From NCBI GenBank assembly GCA_900544885.1, contig UQWU01000031.1:1-20136 (forward strand): a stretch of 20,136 nt of DNA. The letters are read 5' to 3'. The position numbers and the translations under genes are program-made. Positions 14,236-20,136 of the stretch are shown piece after piece. The notes under the pieces are model-generated. The model had not been told where the DNA came from. It searched no databases and saw only the letters and a list, made by a program, of their open reading frames with translations. Origin of the DNA: an uncultured Phascolarctobacterium sp. GTDB lineage: Bacteria; Bacillota; Negativicutes; Acidaminococcales; Acidaminococcaceae. How positions within the stretch are numbered: the first letter of the stretch is position 1; each line of letters begins with the position of its first letter.

Positions 14236-16197
14236 ATGGCAGAAGCAAAAAATAACCATGTTGAAGATGCTGCAGTGCTCAACGAAACTGAAATCAACGA
14301 GCAAATGCAGAACCGCATTGACAAAATGCACAAAATCGAAGAAAAAGGCTGGTTGCCTTTTGGTCATAGATTCGAATATACTCATCGTTCCGCTGACATC
14401 AATGAACAATTTGATGCATTAGCAGAAGCTGAAAGTGAAGTGAAAATGTCCGGTCGTATTATGGCTATCCGTGGCCATGGTAAAACCTGCTTCATGGATA
14501 TGCAGGATAAAACCGGTCGTATCCAAGTATATGTACGTAAAGATGTTTTAGGCGAAGAAAATTATTCTTTGATTAAACTGCTGGATATCGGCGATACTGT
14601 TGGTGTTACCGGTAGCGTATTCCGTACTCATATGGGCGAAGTTTCTATTAAAGCTCATGCTATTGAAATCCTGTCTAAAGCTTTGCGTCCTCTGCCGGAA
14701 AAATGGCATGGCCTGAAAGACGTTGAAACACGTTATCGTCAACGTTATGTAGACTTAATCGTAAATCCTGAAGTTCGTGATACTTTCGTAAAACGTTCTC
14801 AAATCATTAAGAGCGTACGTGAAGTACTGGACAGTCATGATTTTCTGGAGGTTGAAACTCCTATTCTGAATACTATTGCCGGCGGTGCTGCTGCACGTCC
14901 TTTTGTAAGTTACCATAACACTTTGGACATGCAAGTATATATGCGTATTGCTCCGGAATTATATTTGAAACGCTTAATTGTTGGCGGTATGGACCGTGTT
15001 TACGAATTAGGTCGTGTATTCCGTAACGAAGGCATTGATAACAGACATAACCCTGAATTTACCAGTGTTGAAATTTATCAAGCATTCGCTGATTATCGTG
15101 ACATGATGGATTTAACCGAAGAAATCGTAGTTAAAACCGCTATGAAAGTATTGGGTACTACTAAAATCAATTATGAAGGTACTGAAATTGAATTGGCTGC
15201 TCCCTGGAAACGCATGACCATGATTGAAGCAGTTAAAGAATATTCCGGTAAAGACTTCACCAATGTAACTGATATTGAAGAAGCACGTGCGATGGCTAAA
15301 GAATTAAATGTAGCTATTGAACCGAGCTTTGGTATCGGCAAAATCATCAATGCTTGCTTCGAAGAATATGTAGAAGACAAGCTGATTCAACCTACATTCA
15401 TTACCGGTCATCCGAAAGAAATTTCTCCGTTGGCTAAATCCAGCCAAGAAAATCCGGAAATTACCGATCGTTTTGAAGCTTATATCTATGCACGTGAAAT
15501 CTGTAACGGTTTCACCGAATTGAATGATCCTATTGATCAAAAAGAACGTTTCATGAAACAAGTGGAAGAACGTGCTGCAGGTGATGAAGAAGCTAACATG
15601 ATGGATGAAGATTTCGTTCATGCATTGGAATATGGTCTGCCTCCTACAGGTGGTTTGGGTATCGGTATCGATCGTTTAGTAATGTTCTTAACTAATAGCT
15701 CTACTATTCGTGATGTATTGTTCTTCCCGACTATGAAACCGCTTAAAGGTGAAGGTCATGCTGAAGAAGTTAAAGTTGAACAACACGCAGAAACTATGAA
15801 TGTTCCGGAATCTACTGCTATTGATTTTTCTAAAGTAAAAATTGAACCGTTGTTCCAAGACTTCGTTGATTTTGAAACTTTTGCTAAATCTGATTTCCGT
15901 GTAGTAAAAGTTGAAGCGTGTGAAGCTGTTCCTAAATCTAAAAAATTATTGAGATTTACCCTGAATGATGGTACTGAAAGAAGACGTACTATTTTAAGTG
16001 GTATTCATGGATATTATGAACCTGAAGAATTAGTTGGCAAAACCTGTGTGGCTATCACTAATTTGCCACCGAGAAAAATGATGGGCGTTGATTCTGAAGG
16101 TATGTTGATTTCTGCAGTTTATGAAAATGATGGAAAAGAAGGGTTAAATCTTTTGATGCTTGATCCGCATATTCCTGCTGGCGCGAAATTGTATTAA
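14236..16197 (+). CDS. lysS: Lysyl-tRNA synthetase (class II) with fused C-terminal tRNA-binding domain
   Basis: A 653-residue enzyme that charges tRNA(Lys) with lysine using ATP. Residues about 55-150 form the N-terminal OB-fold anticodon-binding domain (VKMSGRIMAIRGHGKTCFMDMQD). The class II core follows, with motif 2 RVFRNEGIDNRHNPEF starting at R260 and motif 3 GLGIGIDRLVMFLT with R480, ending at FFPTMKP near 502, where ordinary LysRS stops. A charged linker (about 503-540) then leads to an extra domain at about 545-653 matching the Trbp111/MetRS-beta/EMAPII tRNA-binding OB-fold: FAKSDFRVVKVEACEAVPKS, LSGIHGYYEPEELVGK, NLPPRKMMGVDSEGM and PHIPAGAKLY. The fusion is in frame with no sign of an assembly error. 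AGGGGAG (14221-14227) overlaps the greA stop. Confidence 0.96.
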   Translation: MAEAKNNHVEDAAVLNETEINEQMQNRIDKMHKIEEKGWLPFGHRFEYTHRSADINEQFDALAEAESEVKMSGRIMAIRGHGKTCFMDMQDKTGRIQVYVRKDVLGEENYSLIKLLDIGDTVGVTGSVFRTHMGEVSIKAHAIEILSKALRPLPEKWHGLKDVETRYRQRYVDLIVNPEVRDTFVKRSQIIKSVREVLDSHDFLEVETPILNTIAGGAAARPFVSYHNTLDMQVYMRIAPELYLKRLIVGGMDRVYELGRVFRNEGIDNRHNPEFTSVEIYQAFADYRDMMDLTEEIVVKTAMKVLGTTKINYEGTEIELAAPWKRMTMIEAVKEYSGKDFTNVTDIEEARAMAKELNVAIEPSFGIGKIINACFEEYVEDKLIQPTFITGHPKEISPLAKSSQENPEITDRFEAYIYAREICNGFTELNDPIDQKERFMKQVEERAAGDEEANMMDEDFVHALEYGLPPTGGLGIGIDRLVMFLTNSSTIRDVLFFPTMKPLKGEGHAEEVKVEQHAETMNVPESTAIDFSKVKIEPLFQDFVDFETFAKSDFRVVKVEACEAVPKSKKLLRFTLNDGTERRRTILSGIHGYYEPEELVGKTCVAITNLPPRKMMGVDSEGMLISAVYENDGKEGLNLLMLDPHIPAGAKLY

Positions 16198-16221
16198 TTT
16201 AATAAAAAAATAATTTATTTT

Positions 16222-16264
16222 AAGCACTATGCTGAGAAGTTTTCTTATGCATAGTGCTTTTTTT
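16222..16264 (+). terminator. Intrinsic terminator after lysS
   Basis: AAGCACTATGC (16222-16232) pairs perfectly with GCATAGTGCTT (16249-16259), with a 16-base loop that can partly fold inside, followed by TTTTT. It ends the greA-lysS unit. Confidence 0.92.
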
Positions 16265-16293
16265 ACGCTTTTTTTATGCCCTAGGGGAAGATT

Positions 16294-16327
16294 TTGACAG
16301 ATTTTTTACAAGCTTTCGGGTTAAAAT
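16294..16327 (+). promoter_or_regulatory. Candidate promoter of the ABC transporter operon, unusual spacing
   Basis: A consensus TTGACA (16294-16299) is present, but the only good -10-like element, TAAAAT (16322-16327), is 22 bases away instead of 16-18. Either an activator is needed, or one of the two elements is not used. No better pair was found before the ATPase gene. Confidence 0.35.
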
Positions 16328-16380
16328 AAAGGCAACAAAGAAAGTTAGTGTTTTAGACATTTGTGATAAGGAGATAAAAA

Positions 16381-17520
16381 ATGATAGTTTTTGAAAATGT
16401 TGACAAAGCATATAAAAACAAACAAGTTTTAACCAATGTCAATCTGACCATTAATAGTGGAGAATTTATGGTATTAATAGGTTCTTCCGGATGTGGCAAA
16501 ACAACTTTACTTAAATCTATTAATAAGTTGCATTCGATTAATGGCGGTAGTATAAAGATTGATGGTGTGCCTATTGAAAATCAAGATAGTATTAAAATTA
16601 GAAGACGTATTGGTTATGTCGTTCAGGATGCAGGATTGTTTCCGCATTTAACTGTTGCAGAAAATATCAGTACTGTATTAAAAATCAATGAATACCCGCA
16701 AGAAAAGATTGCCGCACATATTGATGAGTTGCTGGAGATGGTAGAATTAGAGCCTGCAGCTTACAGAGATTTATATCCTAGTCAATTGTCGGGCGGTCAG
16801 CGTCAACGTGTCGGTGTTGCTCGTGCCTTTGCAACTGACCCGGAGATTATTCTTATGGATGAACCGTTTAGTGCCTTAGATCCTGTTACACGTAGCGATT
16901 TACAGGATGAAGTGGTTAAACTACAAAAGCAATTGCAGAAAACAGTAGTCTTTGTTACTCATGATATGGATGAAGCCATTAAGATGGCTGATAGAATTTG
17001 TGTTATTCAAAATGGACGTATTGTTCAATGTGATACTGCGGAAAATATTTTAAAGCATCCTGCCAATGATTACGTTAAATTGTTTATAGGGCAGAACCGC
17101 TTATGGTCCAACCCTGATTTTATAAAAGCTAAGGACATTATGCTGAAGAATCCTTGTCGTATATCTGCTAATAGAACTGTTATCCAAGCTTTGCAAGTTA
17201 TGAACCATGCTCGTGTCGATAGTGTCTTGGTAACAGACAATAATAAGTTTAAAGGTATTGTTTGGTTAGAGGATTTAAAGAACTTTGAAAAATATAACAG
17301 TCCTTTAGAAGATTTTATTTCTGAAGATTATCATGCAGTAAACGAAGAAACTTCACTGAAGGATATAGTTAATACTGTTAATTACGAATATTTCGGTATT
17401 ATTCCTGTATTGAATGATAATCAAGAATTATGCGGTTTCCTAACAAAGAGCAGATTGCTTGCTGTATTGAGCCGCCAATATCAGAATGCTAACGTGCAAA
17501 GAGGAGGAGCATTAGCGTGA
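16381..17520 (+). CDS. Osmoprotectant-type ABC transporter ATP-binding protein with CBS domains (OpuCA/ProV-like)
   Basis: A 379-residue ATPase driving uptake of a quaternary ammonium compound such as glycine betaine, choline or carnitine. Walker A GSSGCGKTT is at 34-42, Q-loop VVQDAGLFPHL follows, the ABC signature LSGGQ is at 136-140, Walker B IILMDEP with D160/E161, and the switch histidine in VTHDMDEA. Residues about 253-370 are a pair of CBS domains, the module that in OpuA senses ionic strength or c-di-AMP. AAGGAG (16368-16373) sets the start. The stop TGA overlaps the GTG start of the permease gene by three bases within GTGA, so translation is coupled. The exact substrate cannot be read from sequence. 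Confidence 0.93.
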   Translation: MIVFENVDKAYKNKQVLTNVNLTINSGEFMVLIGSSGCGKTTLLKSINKLHSINGGSIKIDGVPIENQDSIKIRRRIGYVVQDAGLFPHLTVAENISTVLKINEYPQEKIAAHIDELLEMVELEPAAYRDLYPSQLSGGQRQRVGVARAFATDPEIILMDEPFSALDPVTRSDLQDEVVKLQKQLQKTVVFVTHDMDEAIKMADRICVIQNGRIVQCDTAENILKHPANDYVKLFIGQNRLWSNPDFIKAKDIMLKNPCRISANRTVIQALQVMNHARVDSVLVTDNNKFKGIVWLEDLKNFEKYNSPLEDFISEDYHAVNEETSLKDIVNTVNYEYFGIIPVLNDNQELCGFLTKSRLLAVLSRQYQNANVQRGGALA

Positions 17521-19100
17521 GTAGTTTTATCAGCTTATTTTTAGAGAAGTATCCTGAAGTCTGGATGCGTTTTATGGAGCACATGAATCTTACAACCATG
17601 GCAGTTTTTCTAGCGGTGTTGATTGGTGTTCCCTTAGGTATTGCGATTACTAAAAATAAACAGGCTTCTAAACTAGTTATCGGGATTGCTAATCTGTTGC
17701 AAAGTATTCCCTGCATCGCCTTGTTAGCCTTTGCAGTACCATTCTTAGGTATCGGCGAAAAACCGGCAATTATGATGGTTATTGTATATGCTTTATTACC
17801 TATCATTAAAAATACTTTTACAGGTATCAGCGGTATAGATCAGCGCACCTTAGAGGCTGCTGATGGTATTGGCCTTTCTCAATGGCAGAAACTGTTTAAA
17901 GTTGAATTACCTCTGGCGATGCCTTATATTATGGCAGGCATTCGTATTAGTACTGTTGCTGCTGTAGGTAATATGACTATTGCTGCTTTTGCCGGTGCCG
18001 GCGGTTTAGGTTGGTTTATCAATATGGGCTTAATTGGCTTAAATTTGAATATGGTGCTTTTAGGTGCTATTCCTGCTTCTTTGTTGGCACTTTTGATTGA
18101 CTATATGCTGGCAGAAGCAGAGGTTATGCTTGTACCGGAAGGATTGAAGCCCAACGAGGAAATTGCCGCTGTTGGTGAAAGAGGTCATAGATTCCAAAAG
18201 GTAGTTGTTTCTTTGCTGTGTTGCTTTTTGGTACTGTTGCCATTAGGTGTACAGGGTTATAATTATTACAAGGATGCTACACAGAAAAAAATTGTTATCG
18301 GTACTTCTAATTTTACTGAGGTCTTTATCCTTGGTTATATGTATGAGGATATGATTGAGCATTATACTGATTTGAAAGTAGAAAGACGCTTTAATTTAAA
18401 TGGTGCTGATTTCTGTTATAGTGCCTTGAAAAATGATAATATTGATACCTTTGTAGAATATACCGGTACTGCATTGATGAACTTCTGCAAGCTGCCGATG
18501 TCTTCTGATTCTGATAAGGTATATAACCAAGTGTATGATACCTTGCTTTCTAAAGATAATGTAGTTACTTCTAAACCATTAGGTTTCAATAATACTTATG
18601 TTTTGAGTGTGCGTCCTGAATTTGCCCAACAACATAATTTAAAGAAAATGAGTGATTTGCTTGCTATTTCTGATACTCTGTCTTTAGGCTGTACTGCTGA
18701 ATTTATGCAGAGAGAGGATGCACTGCCTGGCTTGGAAAAACGTTTCGGTACTAAATTTAAAGATGTTAAGGCTCTAGATGCTACTATCAGATATCAGGCC
18801 GTGGCTAATGGCGAAGTAGATGTTGTTGATGCATTCTCTACGGATGCTTTATTGAAAAAATTGAATTTGCAGGGATTACCTGATGATGTGCATTTTTTCC
18901 CGCCGTTCTACGCTGTTTCTTTTACCCGTGGAGAGGTTTTAGAGAAGAATCCTGAGTTGAAAGACGTATTCCATAAATTAGAAGGCCAGATCAGCGATGA
19001 AGATATGCGTGGCTTAAACTATGCTGTCGATGTCGAAGGTCGTGATGCTCATGAGGTTGCCCATGAATTTTTAGTACGCAAAGGCTTGCTGCCTAAATAA
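17517..19100 (+). CDS. Fused permease and substrate-binding protein of the osmoprotectant ABC transporter (OpuCB-OpuCC-like)
   Basis: A 527-residue single-chain partner of the ATPase. Residues about 20-205 are the multi-helix permease domain with the EAA loop for ATPase contact (LEAADGIGLSQWQKLFKVELPLAMPYIMAGIR). After a short linker and another membrane helix (about 227-246), residues 259 to 527 form an external OpuAC/OpuCC-type binding domain: IVIGTSNFTEVFILGYMYEDMIE, then DTFVEYTGTALMNF and VDVVDAFSTDALL. The binding domain is thereby tethered to the membrane, so no separate signal peptide or lipoprotein cysteine is needed. The start is GTG 17517 with GAGGAGGAG (17501-17509) upstream. Such fusions are known (for example ChoS and BilEB types). 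The ligand may be choline, betaine or carnitine; this is inference. Confidence 0.92.
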   Translation: MSSFISLFLEKYPEVWMRFMEHMNLTTMAVFLAVLIGVPLGIAITKNKQASKLVIGIANLLQSIPCIALLAFAVPFLGIGEKPAIMMVIVYALLPIIKNTFTGISGIDQRTLEAADGIGLSQWQKLFKVELPLAMPYIMAGIRISTVAAVGNMTIAAFAGAGGLGWFINMGLIGLNLNMVLLGAIPASLLALLIDYMLAEAEVMLVPEGLKPNEEIAAVGERGHRFQKVVVSLLCCFLVLLPLGVQGYNYYKDATQKKIVIGTSNFTEVFILGYMYEDMIEHYTDLKVERRFNLNGADFCYSALKNDNIDTFVEYTGTALMNFCKLPMSSDSDKVYNQVYDTLLSKDNVVTSKPLGFNNTYVLSVRPEFAQQHNLKKMSDLLAISDTLSLGCTAEFMQREDALPGLEKRFGTKFKDVKALDATIRYQAVANGEVDVVDAFSTDALLKKLNLQGLPDDVHFFPPFYAVSFTRGEVLEKNPELKDVFHKLEGQISDEDMRGLNYAVDVEGRDAHEVAHEFLVRKGLLPK

Positions 19101-19111
19101 AGAAAAGGGGG

Positions 19112-19128
19112 CATAGGTTATGCCTATG
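19112..19128 (+). other. Hairpin presenting the yitT start codon in its loop
   Basis: CATAGG (19112-19117) pairs with CCTATG (19123-19128) around the loop TTATG, which holds the start codon ATG 19120. It follows directly on the ribosome site AAAAGGGGG (19103-19111). A second in-frame ATG (19126) lies in the right arm. Confidence 0.55.
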
Positions 19129-20001
19129 GCTTTGCTGAAACAATGCTTTAGCCCGCGTTGTGCGGGCTATCTAGTCCTTGGTTCACTTATTTATTCTATT
19201 GGTTTTAATATTTTTATCCTCCCGTGCAATTTGTACACGGGAGGCTTTTTGGGTATTACTCAGCTTTTATGTGCTTTTTTGGAATGGCTCGGTGGTATTT
19301 TTAGTGAAAGCAGCGGTTATACCGGTATCATGTATTTCCTGATTAATATTCCGCTTTTTCTGATGGCATATAAGGTTTTCGGTCATGTCTTTATCTTAAA
19401 ATCTATTTTTGGTGTAGGGCTATATAGTTTGTTTTTAAGTATTATTCCGATACCTGATCATAATTATCTGCCTGATATGGTAAGTGCTTGTGTAGCCGGT
19501 GGTGTTTTATGTGGCATAGGTATTGCGTTAACCTTGCTTTCCAAAGGCAGTGGTGGCGGTGAGGAAATTTTAGGCTTATTGATGATGCAGAAGTATCGCA
19601 ATATGACTGTTGGTAAGCTGACTAATATTATCAATATTTTTGTCTTTGCTATCTGCGCTTATGTGTATAGTGTTTCTGTAGCTGTTTATTCTGCTTTTTT
19701 TGCTGTTGTTACTGCAGTAGTATTAGATAAAGTACATTTTCCGAGTATTACTGTGACTATGCTTATTATTAGCAAAAAGGATGGTATTGAGAATATTGTT
19801 TTTGAGAATGTCCATAGAGGTGTTACGCGAATAAAAGGCGTAGGTGCTTACAGTGGTGAAGAAACCAATATTCTTTTGACTGTTTTATCGAAAGCAGAGG
19901 CAAATAATGTTCGCAGAAAGCTAGCAGAATATGATGAGAATGTTTTTATTATTGAAGATGAAAATGTTTCTGTTTTAGGTAATTTTCAACGCCGTTTATA
20001 A
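19120..20001 (+). CDS. YitT-family membrane protein (YitT/DUF161 plus DUF2179)
   Basis: A 293-residue multi-pass membrane protein of unknown transport or sensory function. The N-terminal two thirds has about five or six helices and the family opening LVLGSLIYSIGFNIFILPCNLYTGGFLGITQLL, with the glycine-rich segment LLSKGSGGGEEILGLLMMQKY later. Residues about 208-290 are a soluble DUF2179 domain (VTMLIISKKDGIENIVFENVHRGVTRIKGVGAYSGEETNILLTVLSK ... NVFIIEDENVSVLGNF), which has a ferredoxin-like fold and may bind a small ligand. ATG 19120 fits AAAAGGGGG at 19103-19111. It lies 19 bases after the transporter gene and is probably cotranscribed, though a functional link is not shown. Its first 130 bases contain three stable RNA hairpins. 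Confidence 0.92.
   Translation: MPMALLKQCFSPRCAGYLVLGSLIYSIGFNIFILPCNLYTGGFLGITQLLCAFLEWLGGIFSESSGYTGIMYFLINIPLFLMAYKVFGHVFILKSIFGVGLYSLFLSIIPIPDHNYLPDMVSACVAGGVLCGIGIALTLLSKGSGGGEEILGLLMMQKYRNMTVGKLTNIINIFVFAICAYVYSVSVAVYSAFFAVVTAVVLDKVHFPSITVTMLIISKKDGIENIVFENVHRGVTRIKGVGAYSGEETNILLTVLSKAEANNVRRKLAEYDENVFIIEDENVSVLGNFQRRL
19150..19250 (+). other. Two GC-rich hairpins inside the start of yitT, the second terminator-like
   Basis: AGCCCGC-GTTGT-GCGGGCT occupies 19150-19168. CCTCCCGTG (19218-19226) pairs perfectly with CACGGGAGG (19236-19244), followed by CTTTTT (19245-19250), which has the form of an intrinsic terminator. Both lie in the conserved coding sequence of the first membrane helix and loop. 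They may act as a translation-dependent attenuator or may be accidental. Confidence 0.5.
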
Positions 20002-20014
20002 GGAAAACAAGCAG

Positions 20015-20042
20015 AAAAAAGTAAAAAAATAGCACTTTTTTT
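20015..20042 (+). terminator. Possible AT-rich terminator after yitT
   Basis: AAAAAAGT (20015-20022) can pair with ACTTTTTT (20034-20041) around an 11-base loop and is followed by T and A/T-rich sequence. The stem has just one G-C pair, so it is weak. Confidence 0.35.
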
Positions 20043-20074
20043 ATAAAATTTTTGTGCCCGAAAAACGGCATATT

Positions 20075-20083
20075 TGATATACT
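20075..20083 (+). promoter_or_regulatory. Extended -10 promoter reading out of the right edge
   Basis: TGATATACT (20075-20083) contains TATACT with the upstream TG of an extended -10 element. The best -35, TTGTGC (20052-20057), is 20 bases away. A gene starting beyond 20136 is expected; the last 50 bases hold no start codon with a ribosome site. Confidence 0.4.
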
Positions 20084-20136
20084 TTATTTGTCAACTTATC
20101 CGTGCGTATCACGAAAAAAAGCAAAAAAACTTCAAA

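Noticed and set aside
20052..20100. Minus-strand TTGACA at 20094-20089 as a leftward promoter
   Set aside because: No -10 at a suitable distance on that strand and no minus-strand gene for it to serve.

Overview
The window looks like a chromosomal housekeeping segment of an AT-rich, anaerobic, non-spore-forming member of the Firmicutes. The Negativicutes (Acidaminococcaceae or a relative) are the best guess. That placement is inferred from gene order, sigma-A promoters, strong AGGAGG ribosome binding sites and the type of accessory genes; no marker here proves it. All convincing genes are on the + strand, and no RNA gene, insertion sequence, CRISPR array or phage gene was seen. No gene-free stretch exceeds about 220 bases.

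Left part (1-6830): the end of a SpoVB/MurJ-like flippase, then mazG (YabN type), an HU gene, divIC/ftsB, an S1-domain protein (YabR), tilS, hpt and ftsH. This is the classical Firmicute order, but the genes that usually sit among them in spore formers (the S4-domain rqcP/yabO, yabP, yabQ, spoIIE) are absent. Good promoters precede HU, yabR and ftsH. Intrinsic terminators follow HU, divIC and ftsH.

Middle part (6831-11603): an amino acid permease standing alone between two terminators, then birA, coaX and dusB, covering biotin attachment, coenzyme A synthesis and tRNA modification. The coaX leader has a tandem 12-bp repeat that duplicates the -35 box and a GNRA-type hairpin directly against the Shine-Dalgarno.

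Right-middle part (11575-16264): a two-gene cassette with its own extended -10 promoter, then greA-lysS. The second cassette protein is clearly related to cyanobacterial long-chain acyl-ACP reductase, including the catalytic-type cysteine; the first belongs to a poorly understood family often labelled quinate 5-dehydrogenase. This cassette is the best candidate in the window for undescribed biology, possibly fatty-aldehyde production in an anaerobe. LysRS is 653 residues long because an MetRS/Trbp111-type tRNA-binding domain is fused to its C-terminus.

Right part (16265-20136): an osmoprotectant-type (OpuC/ProV-like) ABC transporter made of an ATPase with CBS domains and a fused permease plus substrate-binding protein, then a YitT-family membrane protein whose first 130 bases contain several strong RNA hairpins, one shaped like an intrinsic terminator. 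The window ends with a likely rightward promoter for a gene lying outside it.
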